From Komagataella phaffii GS115 (lineage: Eukaryota; Ascomycota; Pichiomycetes; Pichiales; Pichiaceae): a DNA stretch of 64,000 nt. The DNA is taken from the NCBI RefSeq assembly GCF_000027005.1, contig NC_012965.1, positions 731,001-795,000 of the forward strand, written 5' to 3'. Below the pieces are notes generated by a model. The model saw nothing but the letters and a program-made list of their open reading frames with translations, was not told where the DNA came from and did no database searches. Below, piece by piece: positions 8,916 to 18,437 of the stretch (position 1 is its first letter; each line of letters begins with the position of its first letter). The translations under genes were made by a program, and so were the position numbers.

Positions 8916-10145
8916 TCAGGCCAGCGCAACGGGAGTTTTTTTGGACACTGGGTCGTCCTCGCTTACCACTGTATCGTCCCCATACTTCTTCCAAGTATTG
9001 TAACCATAGTTGTCATTGCGGTAGAAGGAGTTTCGATCATAATGGGTAAGCTTTTGCCCATTCTTCAATCTTTGTACTAAGTCAGGATTAGAGGTCCAAT
9101 ATCTGCCTGCACCAATCAATGTTCTATCGTTTGCATTGACATCCCTAATTAGCGTGGGGTATCCTGGGTTGGAAAGATAGGTTCCAGAACGCACAACCAC
9201 ACCTTTCCAGATATCAAGGACGAAGTCATTGCTGGCAATACCCTTTCTCTTGGCCTCTTCTGCTGAGACGTCAATAATACCACTCACTCTGGGTTCCACA
9301 ATCGAAATGTATGCTAATCTGTTTCCCTGTTTTGCCCGTTTTTCAAGCTCTGAAAGGACGTATCCATAGAGAACAATTGGATGAGGGTCACCATTGACTC
9401 CTGCAGAACCTTGAAATTCAGCCCAGGGAGAAAGCCTAATTGCTAACTTTTCAGCGCCAACGGTATCGATCAAAAGATCAATCACTTCAAGCAAAAATCT
9501 GGCTCTGTTTTCAATAGTACCTCCATATTGATCGGTTCGTTCATTTACACCCTTCCCTTGCAAGAATTGGTCGAATAGGTATCCGTGAGCACCATGTACT
9601 TCGATAAAATCAAATCCCGCAACTTCGACTGCCAGCTTCGCAGCTACAACATACTCTTTCTTGAAGTTCTCTATGTCCTCAATGGTAGCAGCCTGGATCT
9701 CAATGCCTGCCTCCTGGGCTGCCTTTTCACTGGCTTCACTTTCGTAAAAGGCGGACGGTCCCAACAACTTCAGACCATGTTCCTTAGCCAATTTTGGAGA
9801 AGCAACTCTGCCTAGGTTCCACAATTGCACCGAGATGGCAGTATTGTTTTCGTGGACTTTGTCTGTAATAGCCCTCCAAGCCTTGGCTTGTCTCTCTGAC
9901 CAAATACCAGGCACGTTCTCATATAAACCTCCTTGCTTGGAAACAAATGTTGCCTCAGTTATGATCAAACCTCCGTTATCCTTTGAACGGTCACCATAGT
10001 ATTGCAGCTGTAGCTGAGAGGGAATAAAATCATCTGTTGCCCGGGTTCTAGTTGTTGGAGCAAAAGTGACTCGAGTTGTCAGGTTGACGTTACCAACCTT
10101 AATTGGCTTGAAAAGGTTTGTTTCTTTCAGATCAGGCACAGTCAT
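8916..10145 (-). CDS. Old Yellow Enzyme family NADPH dehydrogenase, copy 2
   Basis: A tandem paralogue of the gene at 6866-8095, with the same 409-residue length and the same catalytic set (TTR near residue 32, HGAHGY at 184-189, DQYGGTIENR). The ATG at 10145 is unambiguous. Differences cluster near the N-terminus (residues 4-40 and 75-80) and in the last 120 residues (for example the stretch after GRYWTSNPDLVQ), while the middle is almost unchanged. The two enzymes probably catalyse the same FMN/NADPH ene-reduction, with possible substrate differences from the changed C-terminal loops. Promoter elements are duplicated along with the gene. Confidence 0.93.
   Translation of the reverse strand: MTVPDLKETNLFKPIKVGNVNLTTRVTFAPTTRTRATDDFIPSQLQLQYYGDRSKDNGGLIITEATFVSKQGGLYENVPGIWSERQAKAWRAITDKVHENNTAISVQLWNLGRVASPKLAKEHGLKLLGPSAFYESEASEKAAQEAGIEIQAATIEDIENFKKEYVVAAKLAVEVAGFDFIEVHGAHGYLFDQFLQGKGVNERTDQYGGTIENRARFLLEVIDLLIDTVGAEKLAIRLSPWAEFQGSAGVNGDPHPIVLYGYVLSELEKRAKQGNRLAYISIVEPRVSGIIDVSAEEAKRKGIASNDFVLDIWKGVVVRSGTYLSNPGYPTLIRDVNANDRTLIGAGRYWTSNPDLVQRLKNGQKLTHYDRNSFYRNDNYGYNTWKKYGDDTVVSEDDPVSKKTPVALA
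9553..9755. repeat. 203-bp block identical to 7503-7705 (OYE copy 2 side)
   Basis: Partner of the identical block in OYE copy 1. See that entry. Confidence 0.85.
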
Positions 10146-10204
10146 CTTATTTAAAGTATCAGGAAATTACAGTGACTAACATAAAAGTTGAAGGGATACC
10201 GATC

Positions 10205-10212
10205 TTTATATA
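10205..10212 (-). promoter_or_regulatory. TATA box of OYE copy 2
   Basis: TATATAAA on the coding strand, 60 bp upstream of the ATG, at a normal distance for a stress-inducible yeast gene. Confidence 0.5.
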
Positions 10213-10244
10213 CCACCGATGATAACATGGACCGCTTTTGATCA

Positions 10245-10251
10245 TTAGTAA
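10245..10251 (-). promoter_or_regulatory. Yap1-type site (TTACTAA) upstream of OYE copy 2
   Basis: The same GATCATTAGTAAGCTA context as in the copy 1 promoter, 100 bp upstream of this ATG. It is retained although most surrounding promoter bases have diverged. Confidence 0.6.
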
Positions 10252-10460
10252 GCTATGGTATAACGTCTTTATGGGTTGGAATTAATAATACAAGCGCTAT
10301 GCAGAACATTTATTTAATAATTCTTCAAGGACACGAAAACACGGGACTGATGATCGCAAGAACATCCGAATTGAAAGGCTCAACAGTTCATTACGGTCTA
10401 AACTGATTGAACTCAGCTACTTGTTCTTCCGTTCATCTGCACGTTCCCAAAATAAAATGA

Positions 10461-10468
10461 TTACGTAA
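10461..10468 (-). promoter_or_regulatory. TTACGTAA palindrome upstream of OYE copy 2
   Basis: Counterpart of 8393-8400, again next to AAAATAAAATG, about 315 bp upstream of the ATG. Confidence 0.55.
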
Positions 10469-11439
10469 TAAATCTTTTTACCGAGGTCCATGATTTGGGA
10501 GATCAAAGGGCGATGATGGCTAGAGATAGAGACTCCAAGTTCAAACGGAACAACCTATGAGGCTTCGTTTCAGGCGATACTTCCACAATAATTCAGGGGG
10601 TCGACCTTAACAATAAGGTGATCTGAATAATGCCTTTCAGTTGCGTTATTTTGTTAATAGACTGTGCGCGGGCGCGTGCAGTAATCAAAAGCTGTTAGTA
10701 TTATCTTAGGTGCGTCCTTTAGTATTATTAATCAATTGAAAAAAATGCAGAGCTTGATCTATTTTCCAAGGATACTGAGTGTTAACTATGACATATACTA
10801 AGCTCCCTTATTGAAAGAATGATGAAAGACGTTGGCTGTAAATAAAAATTTGCACACTGTTCGATTTCCTCCTACTTGGCCAAATCGTAAACCGTTTAAA
10901 GATGGCGCATATGTAACTTTAATTCCCTGCATGAAGTCTATTTGCATGCACTTGAAACCTAAACTTAAACTTAGTAATCAACACTGAAAGCCCGGTCAAT
11001 TCGTGCATCGTGAATAGTGGCTTAGCGATGCCCATTCCCAGCTTATTTGATGCTCCTACGCTATATCTAGACAAAGATTATCTGTGGACATTTCTGTGAC
11101 TTTGTCATGTGCAAACAATAGCCACCTCTAGTAGTGGCTTTTTCGGTAAGCGGTACATATCAGAACAGGAATAGCACTGATTAGATACGAATGGAGCCCA
11201 ATCGACAATTTTTCGGATTTTGCATTTGTAATCCACCGCTTCTGCTTAGAAATTAATGCGAGACACAGAAAAGATCTTTAACAGCTAGAATCCTCTAGTC
11301 CACAGACTAATTAATGCTTCAACAATCCAAGCGATCAGCCCGCTGCACGTTCTTTATAACCTCAGCAAACAGAGGACCTATAGTTTAACCAATGCCAAAA
11401 AGTGCGTTTCTTTCTGAAATCCTTTTCAACCAATAAATC

Positions 11440-12636
11440 TTACTTAAAAAAAGCTTCCAGTTTATTTTTCTCTCTCTTCTTGAATAGTTCAAAAGATTTC
11501 GATGCCTTCAAAATTTCATTTGAGATCATAGAATCAGTAGGAGTCAAGTCTTGAGCAGCTTTCAGAGCGTGTAAACCATTCTCAAAATCATTCAATGCAA
11601 TTTGAGCCAATCCTTTTCTGAAAAATGCTTTAGCTCTATCCTTATCAGTTATCGCTTGGTTGTCCTCCATCTCCAATAAATATTCGGCATAATCTCTCGC
11701 TCTAGAGAACTGTCCTAGTCGGTAATAAACAAGACTAAGGTTCAAGTACAATTTCTTTTTCAATGCTAGGAACCTGTTGTATAACTGGGGGCTTTGATCT
11801 TGGTCGGGGGAGAATTCATTGAGATAACGATAAGACTTTTTGTACTTGAATAAAGCATTTTGGATCTGATTTTGTTTGAAAAGCAGACTTCCAGATTCTT
11901 TTATTATCTCGACAGCTTCCAATGCCTTTTCAAGAGAATCTTTGTCAAAATTGTCGTCATCGTCAGGATATTCCTCAAAGACATCTCCCCCGATTTGACT
12001 GTTAGAGCAATTGAAAACAGGAACAGGATCTCCTTCTTTCCACTCTCCACACGCCACTATGACCACTGGCTGAAGCGGGCTGTTGTTTTCCTTGGTCGTG
12101 TCAACTTTTTCAATGTCTCTCACTACAGATTTCCCATGAACTACAGATCCAAATGCGGTGTGCTTCCCTTGAAGATGTGGGCAGGGGTAAGTTGTAATGA
12201 AAAACTGAGAACTGTTACTATTGGGGCCGCTGTTGGCCATTGCCAAAACGAAAGGACGGTCAAATTTACTTACTGGATTATTGTCCAGCGCTTCGTCATC
12301 AAACTTTCCATAGATAGGGCCCTTTTCGTTGTTACTCAAATCATTAATGTAAGTGGAAACCCCTCCACCACCCACCTGTTCCTGATTGAATGAATCGTCC
12401 CTGCCAAAAACAAGATCACCGGCCTGGACAATAAAATTTTTCATGATTCTGTGGAACCTTATTCCTTGATAGGTTAACTTTATATCTCCATACTCTTTCG
12501 AATGAAAAGTCTTTCCCACTTGGTTGCACAAATTCAAAAAATTAGTGGAAGCCAATGGACAGTTAACATTGTCAAGCTGCAAAACTATTCTGCCAATCTT
12601 GCTGCCTCCGATAGTGACATCTAGAAAGGCAAACAT
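11440..12636 (-). CDS. CPR7: Cyclophilin-40 type peptidyl-prolyl isomerase with TPR domain (CPR7-like)
   Basis: 398 residues: an N-terminal cyclophilin domain (about 1-195), an acidic linker with GGDVFEEYPDDDDNF, then three TPR repeats (about 235-380) of the kind that bind the Hsp90 C-terminus. The PPIase active site is partly kept: FHRIMKNFIVQAGD carries the Arg, Phe and Gln, and SSQFFIT is intact. The drug-contacting Trp of CypA is His here (CPHLQGKH), and Met61 is Ile. The linker and the SVVHGKSVVR segment match Cpr7 better than Cpr6. It is a co-chaperone of Hsp90 in the cytosol. I am sure of the family and fairly sure of CPR7 over CPR6. Confidence 0.9.
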   Translation of the reverse strand: MFAFLDVTIGGSKIGRIVLQLDNVNCPLASTNFLNLCNQVGKTFHSKEYGDIKLTYQGIRFHRIMKNFIVQAGDLVFGRDDSFNQEQVGGGGVSTYINDLSNNEKGPIYGKFDDEALDNNPVSKFDRPFVLAMANSGPNSNSSQFFITTYPCPHLQGKHTAFGSVVHGKSVVRDIEKVDTTKENNSPLQPVVIVACGEWKEGDPVPVFNCSNSQIGGDVFEEYPDDDDNFDKDSLEKALEAVEIIKESGSLLFKQNQIQNALFKYKKSYRYLNEFSPDQDQSPQLYNRFLALKKKLYLNLSLVYYRLGQFSRARDYAEYLLEMEDNQAITDKDRAKAFFRKGLAQIALNDFENGLHALKAAQDLTPTDSMISNEILKASKSFELFKKREKNKLEAFFK

Positions 12637-12856
12637 TTGCGATTAAACCCTTCAATCTACAATCCTTGTAGAGAGAGATGATCCTTCAGCTCGCGCAAGA
12701 TTTCCTGGTAGCCCCCCGTATCGGATTTCTTTCCAGACTCTAGCCAGTAAGGAAGCGAAAAGTAAGCAACTTCGGAGAGACTCGTTTCTCCGTCTTGAGT
12801 ATATTTTACTTGATTACCTATCAACGCTAGACATTCCTACCCAGAAATATCCTAGC

Positions 12857-14023
12857 ATGTTGGGAAGGAGAAGGTTTCACGCCGCTGCAAGGAGGCTGAA
12901 TGTTCATGCTGTCCACCAACAGTTCACGTCCCCACCAGATCTACAATATAGACAATCTGTGATGAAAGCAAGGACAGATTGCACCGAGATGTTGAACAAG
13001 TTTGACAAGTCAAGTTACCTATTGGCTCATTACATTCCAGAACCTGCAAGAGATACCTGGATGGCGATACGATGCTTTCTATTGGAAGTGAACAAGATAT
13101 CAGATTCCAATACAAGAGCCAACAGTCAATTCCGAGCTAATGTGGGGGTTGGCCTACTTGACGTCAAATTCAAATTTTGGGAGGAATTACTTCAAAAAGT
13201 GTTTCTAGGCGGGTACCAGAAGCCTTTGGGTGAACCGGTGGCTACTTTGTTACGGGATGGTATCAACAAAGAGTTAAACTTGGACATTGGCATGTTTCAA
13301 CAGATATTGACATCTAGATTGCATTACTTGAAGAACACTTCTAAGTTAGGGTTCAAGAACATGGATGAAGTTTGTTCCTATGGCGAAGGCATTTATTCAC
13401 AGAGCAATTATTTAACACAGCGATTACTATTATCACCTAACATCTCCCCATCTGCTGTTGAACTATTGGAGCAGGCCCCGTTCCTAGAGACAAATTTAAC
13501 TGAAGTGGCGGCCCATCTAGGTCAAGCGACAGGGGTTGCCACTATGTTGATAGGATTAAAGTATTATGCTACAACACAAAATCATATTCCCCTGCCGTTG
13601 GACTTGATGGCCAAGCATGATTTGTCACAGGAACAGCTTTTGAGGCTTTTCCATGGATACCTGGAGGGTTCTGATTTGGCAAGAGCCTCGGACCAACTAT
13701 CTAATGTGGTATTCGACGTTGCAACAACTGCCAATGACCATATTCTTACAGCACGTCAGAAGTTTGACCAGCTGAAACAGGACATCTGTCAGGTGTTGGA
13801 CGTGGACCAGGCACACAATGAGTTTCTGCAATCTAGGGCCCAAAATTGGACTAAAAAAGTGCCTGATGTTCTCTACGTTCCATTCATGTCATCAATTCCC
13901 ACTCAGTTATATCTATCCAAGCTGGAAAAGTACAATTTTGACATCAACAATGGTAACCTTCAGAGCAAAGATTGGAAACTTGCTTGGAAAAGTTACTCCA
14001 ACTACTCAAGGAGATCGATCTGA
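12857..14023 (+). CDS. Mitochondrial complex I assembly factor, NDUFAF6 type (phytoene/squalene synthase fold)
   Basis: 388 residues beginning with an Arg-rich, acid-free presequence (MLGRRRFHAAARRLNVHAVH), as expected for mitochondrial import. The body is a squalene/phytoene-synthase-like helical fold: DTWMAIRCFLLEVNKI, the VKFKFWEELL helix, HLGQATGVATMLIG and the C-terminal SKLEKYNFDINNG signature seen in NDUFAF6/C8orf38 proteins. The Asp-rich motifs of true prenyl synthases are not intact, which fits an assembly role. Complex I is absent from S. cerevisiae but present in Komagataella. NDUFA9 is encoded at 50291-51445. Confidence 0.85.
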   Translation: MLGRRRFHAAARRLNVHAVHQQFTSPPDLQYRQSVMKARTDCTEMLNKFDKSSYLLAHYIPEPARDTWMAIRCFLLEVNKISDSNTRANSQFRANVGVGLLDVKFKFWEELLQKVFLGGYQKPLGEPVATLLRDGINKELNLDIGMFQQILTSRLHYLKNTSKLGFKNMDEVCSYGEGIYSQSNYLTQRLLLSPNISPSAVELLEQAPFLETNLTEVAAHLGQATGVATMLIGLKYYATTQNHIPLPLDLMAKHDLSQEQLLRLFHGYLEGSDLARASDQLSNVVFDVATTANDHILTARQKFDQLKQDICQVLDVDQAHNEFLQSRAQNWTKKVPDVLYVPFMSSIPTQLYLSKLEKYNFDINNGNLQSKDWKLAWKSYSNYSRRSI

Positions 14024-14155
14024 TATTGATGAGGTAATCAATTTCTTCATAGTAACCGTTTTCGCGACGATAGATAGACATGAATACGTGAAAGTCCAGG
14101 GTAAGGTACCCCTATAAATACATATACACACACCTCAATTCCCCTCTGATCCTCT

Positions 14156-15313
14156 ATGAACTCTGGCATTGTGTTCCAGAAACCTATGGAAGACAACGAT
14201 GATTCTAAAAAGGCTACTCTTAGCAACAAAAACACTCAAGTGGTGTCTGCTTCGACAGCTGGGATCAGAGCTGTTCTAGTCCAATTTAGTTCACTGTACC
14301 TGAGGACACCAGCCAAACTGTTTCGTCCCACTCGTTTTGACTACATGGCACCAATACGCATCTTCTTTGGAGCTCATTTGAAAGGTAAACCTTACAGCCC
14401 ATTTTCCCACTCAAATCCAGCTCTATTGTTACGAGCCGTCAAAACCCATGGTTGGGAGTTGATACCAAACAAGGTCCTGCCACCATTGGTAGCCAATTCT
14501 GTGATGGGAATTGTACTTTACACAACGTATTTATCATGTTTGCAGTCATATACTGACGGTCAAGAGGGCAGATCGATAGCAAATCCAAGACTAGTGGATG
14601 TATTTCGAGCTGGGTTTCTAGCTGGAGCTGCGCAGTCATTGGTAGCTGCCCCAATTGATGCAATATATGCCCGATCTAATGCCTCCGAGATTATTGGGGG
14701 CAAGAATGACAACTTATGGATTTACGGTCTTCATAAACTAAAAACTAGTGGTTTTCTGGGGGTATTTGCTGGCTACTCCTTGAGTCTGGTCAAAGAAAGC
14801 ACATCCTTTGCTATATATTTCACAACATTCGAAGCCATTAAGAATAGAGGTTACAGGATAACCGAGAACACTATGGAGAGAATTGATAGGATGAAAAATA
14901 GTCTTCTTGGAAGGCCCCAAGGTGACACAGTGAAAACGAAAAGTGAAAATATCCTGAGGACGACTTTTATTCTTTTGGCTGGTGCTAGCGCTGCATGTTC
15001 GTTACTAGCCGTTCAATACCCATTTTCTAAAGTTCAGTCAATACATTTAGCAAGGTTGGAAGCGTTGGATATTTTCAACGAGAACTCCTGGGATAAGAAA
15101 AGTAAATTCCGTCTATATTACCGATCATACTTAGATACATTCCACCAGTTGGTGAGCTTACATGAGAAGTCTAAACTATCTTGGACCCGCTGGTTTTATA
15201 AAGGGTTCGTTAGGAATGCGTTAACTACCATTCCAGCAACATCCGTGGGGCTTCTGGTGTTTGAAATACTGCGTCAAAAATTGAGCGATGAAATTGAAGA
15301 TCGATTCAGTTGA
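14156..15313 (+). CDS. Degenerate mitochondrial carrier-family protein
   Basis: 385 residues. The pattern fits three mitochondrial-carrier repeats, with membrane-compatible segments such as the FRAGFLAGAAQSLVAAP and LLAGASAACSLLAVQYP regions. The signature PX(D/E)XX(K/R) motifs are weak: RPTRFDY in repeat 1, APIDAIYAR in repeat 2 (the only clear P-x-D) and YPFSKVQ in repeat 3. It is therefore a divergent carrier, and the transported substrate cannot be read from sequence. It lies downstream of the NDUFAF6-type gene on the same strand, 132 bp away, and converges with URA3. The ATG at 14156 is the first in frame; the second Met is 10 residues on. Confidence 0.7.
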   Translation: MNSGIVFQKPMEDNDDSKKATLSNKNTQVVSASTAGIRAVLVQFSSLYLRTPAKLFRPTRFDYMAPIRIFFGAHLKGKPYSPFSHSNPALLLRAVKTHGWELIPNKVLPPLVANSVMGIVLYTTYLSCLQSYTDGQEGRSIANPRLVDVFRAGFLAGAAQSLVAAPIDAIYARSNASEIIGGKNDNLWIYGLHKLKTSGFLGVFAGYSLSLVKESTSFAIYFTTFEAIKNRGYRITENTMERIDRMKNSLLGRPQGDTVKTKSENILRTTFILLAGASAACSLLAVQYPFSKVQSIHLARLEALDIFNENSWDKKSKFRLYYRSYLDTFHQLVSLHEKSKLSWTRWFYKGFVRNALTTIPATSVGLLVFEILRQKLSDEIEDRFS

Positions 15314-15352
15314 ATCGCCCGAAACAATTGATCCCCTGTACATACTTGTAAT

Positions 15353-16144
15353 TTACCTCAGAATATTTTGGTAAGCTTCCCACCCAGCTTTTCTATACCG
15401 TTCACCTTCTTTTAAGGGATCTCTGCCCTTGCCAAACAAACCACGACCTACGATTATGATGTCAGTGCCAGTGGAAAATACTTGACTCACTGTTCGATAT
15501 TGTTGGCCTAGAGCATCACCAGTGTCATCCAAACCAACACCTGGTGTCATAATAATCCAATCGAACCCTTCATCTTGTCCTCCCATAGAATTTTGAGCAA
15601 TAAACCCAATGACGAATTCCTTGTCTGATTTTGCAATTTCTACAGTTTCTTCGGTGTACTTACCATGGGCAATTGATCCCTTTGACGACAGTTCAGCCAA
15701 CATCAATAGTCCCCTTGGTTGATCTGTTGTCTCAGTGGCTGCCTCCTTTAGACCCTTTACAATTCCACTACCAATGACACCATGAGCATTTGTAATATCT
15801 GCCCATTGTGCAATCTTGTAGACACCTCCTTGATATTGATGCTTGACAGTGTTGCCTATATCAGCAAACTTTCTGTCCTCAAAAATTAAAAACTTGTGTT
15901 TCTTTGATAGTTCCAATAAAGGCAGAATAGTTCCATCATACGTGAAGTCATCAATTATGTCGATATGAGTCTTGGCCAAACAGATAAATGGGCCCAATTT
16001 ATCTAGAAGCTCCAATAATTCTTTAGTTGTTCTCACGTCGACTGATGCGCATAGGTTACTCTGTTTCTGTTCCATAAGCGCAAACAGTCGTCGTGCCACA
16101 GGTGATTGATGAGTATTTGCTCTCTCGGCATAACTGCGAGCCAT
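15353..16144 (-). CDS. URA3: Orotidine 5'-phosphate decarboxylase
   Basis: 263 residues, the usual length. It catalyses OMP to UMP, the last step of de novo pyrimidine synthesis, in the cytosol. The catalytic array is intact: Lys59 (LAKTHID), then D90-x-K92-x-x-D95 in [12 protein letters not shown]. The phosphate-binding end includes IIMTPGVG and the [11 protein letters not shown] loop. The gene is transcribed toward the carrier gene and shares a 170-bp divergent promoter with TIM9. Confidence 0.98.
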   Translation of the reverse strand: MARSYAERANTHQSPVARRLFALMEQKQSNLCASVDVRTTKELLELLDKLGPFICLAKTHIDIIDDFTYDGTILPLLELSKKHKFLIFEDRKFADIGNTVKHQYQGGVYKIAQWADITNAHGVIGSGIVKGLKEAATETTDQPRGLLMLAELSSKGSIAHGKYTEETVEIAKSDKEFVIGFIAQNSMGGQDEGFDWIIMTPGVGLDDTGDALGQQYRTVSQVFSTGTDIIIVGRGLFGKGRDPLKEGERYRKAGWEAYQNILR

Positions 16145-16314
16145 TGTCTAGGTATCTATCCCTTTGATCAGGTTGATGTTAACTCATTAGAGTGGATCAA
16201 TGCGAAGGATAGGTGCGACGTGTACCGTCCAAAAAACTTTTTTCTTCAATCTTGACAAAAACTGGTAACAGAGAGAGCAAGTGCTAACTCTACCCCAACC
16301 AAGTACATCACAAA

Positions 16315-16578
16315 ATGGACGCATTGAACGCTAAAGAACAACAAGAGTTCCAGAAACTCGTTGAACAAAAACAAATGAAAGACTTCATGCGTCTTTACTC
16401 CGATTTGGTTAGCAAATGTTTTACAGACTGTGTCAATGATTTTACATCTAACAAGTTGACTTCTAAGGAGGAAGGCTGCATCAACAAGTGTGCAGAAAAG
16501 TTCCTCAAGCACAGTGAGAGAGTTGGTCAACGTTTCCAAGAACAAAACCAACTTATGATGCAACAGCTAAGACGTTAA
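16315..16578 (+). CDS. TIM9: Small Tim chaperone Tim9
   Basis: 87 residues with the twin CX3C motifs (CFTDC and CINKC) of small Tim proteins and the [17 protein letters not shown]-terminal helix characteristic of Tim9. It forms a hexamer with Tim10 in the mitochondrial intermembrane space and escorts hydrophobic carrier and TIM22-pathway substrates. The length matches S. cerevisiae Tim9 exactly. It is divergent from URA3. Confidence 0.97.
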   Translation: MDALNAKEQQEFQKLVEQKQMKDFMRLYSDLVSKCFTDCVNDFTSNKLTSKEEGCINKCAEKFLKHSERVGQRFQEQNQLMMQQLRR

Positions 16579-16614
16579 CCCCATATTTTTGTACATAAAG
16601 TTCATTGTCCAGGA

Positions 16615-18321
16615 CTAATCCAGACTTTCTCTGAACAGCTCTATAATCTTAGTAGTTTCTTCCATCATTTCAATCGTTAGCTTCGAAACATCACTGTCTT
16701 CATCGTTATAGATGATGGCATTTGTAAACATGATCTGTAGAACTTTAGTCAATTCGTCAAAGGTGGTTATCTCCCCATTTCTGCAGTGCTTGAGAATGGT
16801 CTTCAGATCTTGAGGTTGTTTAACAATCTTGTAATATTCAGGCTCCTCAGATTTGTTCACGGGTGCCAAAAAGGTAGACGCAAACCTATTAGAGGAGATT
16901 TGGGAGATAAGATTTGATGCAATTGTTTGGAACTTTTTGATGGACTTTTGTGTATCCTCTTTCTTCTGTCTTTTAGATGGAGAGATCTCTTGTTCTGATT
17001 CATCTGCATCATGGGAACGTTTTCGTTCAGATTCTTTAGAAGGAGATTCTCGGTCAAGCAAACTCTTGTCATCAGTAGTTTCCACACTCAACTTTTCTTC
17101 TGCCCGTGATTCTTCTGGTTGACCCTCCTGTTCCTCCGGGCTTTCCTCTGTAGCATTTGCCTCCTGATTATTGTCCTCCTCTTGAGACTTTTCTGGGCTA
17201 GATTCACCATTAAGTGTCTCACTGATTACTTCACTAGATTTTTCCTTACTGGAAGAATCACCATCAAAGTCGTTATCTATGGGTTTCTTCTCACCAATTG
17301 CCTGATCTTGCTTAGTCCTATCAGCAACCATCTGTTGGTCACTGTCGGTAGTTTCAGTTGGTTGTATTCCAGAATTGAAGGTTGAATCGACTAATTCTTC
17401 TTTCTCGGAATGATTTTCCTCCGTCTTTTCAGATAGATCTGACTTTTCACCAATTTCGTCATCTGCTTTCTCTGACTTGACATCAATATCATGTTGTTGT
17501 TCTATTTGGCTTTCTGCTGTACTTTCAACTTTCTTCTCAGTATTCTCATCTTTTGTGTTTTCCGTCTCCTCAAGCTCCTTAACAGGTTCCTCATTTTTGT
17601 TCTCTTTGTGCTCTTCAGAAGTGTCTTCCTCTTTCAAAATTTCCGCCTGTTCCATATTCTCTTCCTCCTTACTGCCATTGGAAAATTCACCACCAGTGCT
17701 CAGTTCACTTTTAGATGGTTCCTTTGGAGCTGGGCTCTTCTCATCTTCATCTTGCTGCTCCTCCTGAGGCTCATCCACTTTGTAATCTTTCCTGGCGGTT
17801 TCCGCTTCTTCAGGTTTATTGTCTTCAACTTCATCTATAGACTCATCCTCATCCTCTTTCAATACTTCTGAGGCAATTACTTTCTCTTTTTGTGTCCTTA
17901 ATAGGTGATATTGCGCCTCCAAAGCTGCTACTTCTCTCAGAGTTGTGTTTTTGTAATGGTTTAAGACTTTAATAAGTCGATCCTTTATCGTATTTATGCT
18001 GATAGTTTCTGAAATCTTGAACACATTAGTCGAAATAGGAATCAATGCTTGGCCACCATTTTCTGAAAAGAATTCGTTGATTATTTCGACAATCTGCTCG
18101 CCACTAATCACTTGGCTAGTCTGGTTATCCTTATGAACTTTTTGTGTGTCTATCTGACATAGATCGTAGGCTGGATCTATCAACGGACTAGCGTTTATGT
18201 TTGACCGAAGTTTATCCATATCAAGAGTGATCTCCTTCTCCTGTCTTTGATACGATTGTATATACAAAGAGTGTAGATTCTGTAATGTTATTACCTTATA
18301 CAGCACCGGTAAGGCCGTCAT
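16615..18321 (-). CDS. Bromodomain protein with long acidic middle region (Brd8/Bdc1-like)
   Basis: 568 residues in three parts. An N-terminal helical region (1-150) contains a coiled-coil-like ALEAQYHLLRTQKEK. A very acidic, Glu/Ser/Lys-rich, probably disordered region covers about 160-440. A C-terminal bromodomain covers about 455-566 and includes the acetyl-lysine-binding Asn in TNAIIYND. A short basic SPSKRQKK stretch before it may be a nuclear localisation signal. The single C-terminal bromodomain after an N-terminal helical region resembles Brd8/Bdc1 subunits of NuA4-type acetyltransferases, but that link is inference. The TIM9 stop lies 36 bp from its own 3' end (convergent). Confidence 0.8.
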   Translation of the reverse strand: MTALPVLYKVITLQNLHSLYIQSYQRQEKEITLDMDKLRSNINASPLIDPAYDLCQIDTQKVHKDNQTSQVISGEQIVEIINEFFSENGGQALIPISTNVFKISETISINTIKDRLIKVLNHYKNTTLREVAALEAQYHLLRTQKEKVIASEVLKEDEDESIDEVEDNKPEEAETARKDYKVDEPQEEQQDEDEKSPAPKEPSKSELSTGGEFSNGSKEEENMEQAEILKEEDTSEEHKENKNEEPVKELEETENTKDENTEKKVESTAESQIEQQHDIDVKSEKADDEIGEKSDLSEKTEENHSEKEELVDSTFNSGIQPTETTDSDQQMVADRTKQDQAIGEKKPIDNDFDGDSSSKEKSSEVISETLNGESSPEKSQEEDNNQEANATEESPEEQEGQPEESRAEEKLSVETTDDKSLLDRESPSKESERKRSHDADESEQEISPSKRQKKEDTQKSIKKFQTIASNLISQISSNRFASTFLAPVNKSEEPEYYKIVKQPQDLKTILKHCRNGEITTFDELTKVLQIMFTNAIIYNDEDSDVSKLTIEMMEETTKIIELFRESLD

Positions 18322-18437
18322 TGTGCCACTAATGATTTGTATTCTCTATTTCTGGGTGGGTGCTTTTCCAACAAAATATGTAATCCTCGAAATAACTACT
18401 GTACACTTTACCTGTTTACAACTCACTACTCCACGCT

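Larger units (their letters stand above)
10146..11439. other. 1.3-kb intergenic region right of the OYE pair
   Basis: The first 500 bp is the OYE copy 2 promoter (TATA, TTACTAA and TTACGTAA listed separately) and resembles the copy 1 promoter in patches. The remainder has no credible ORF. It contains two short hairpins: GCATCG/CGATGC at 11005-11031, and AGCCAC/GTGGCT at 11120-11139 followed by five T. I could not match these to a known snRNA, snoRNA or tRNA. Confidence 0.55.

Noticed and set aside
10819..10987. C-box-like ATGATGA and D-box-like CTGA in the 1.3-kb gap
   Set aside because: The spacing (about 165 nt) and missing terminal stem make a box C/D snoRNA call unsupported.
10990..11012. 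GGTCAATTCGT word also found in yeast U4 snRNA
   Set aside because: None of the conserved U4 5' domain or Sm-site context is present nearby, so it is probably chance.
16853..17871. Long plus-strand frames opposite the bromodomain gene
   Set aside because: They are antisense translations of the Glu/Ser-rich coding region and read as Ser/Leu/Phe repeats.
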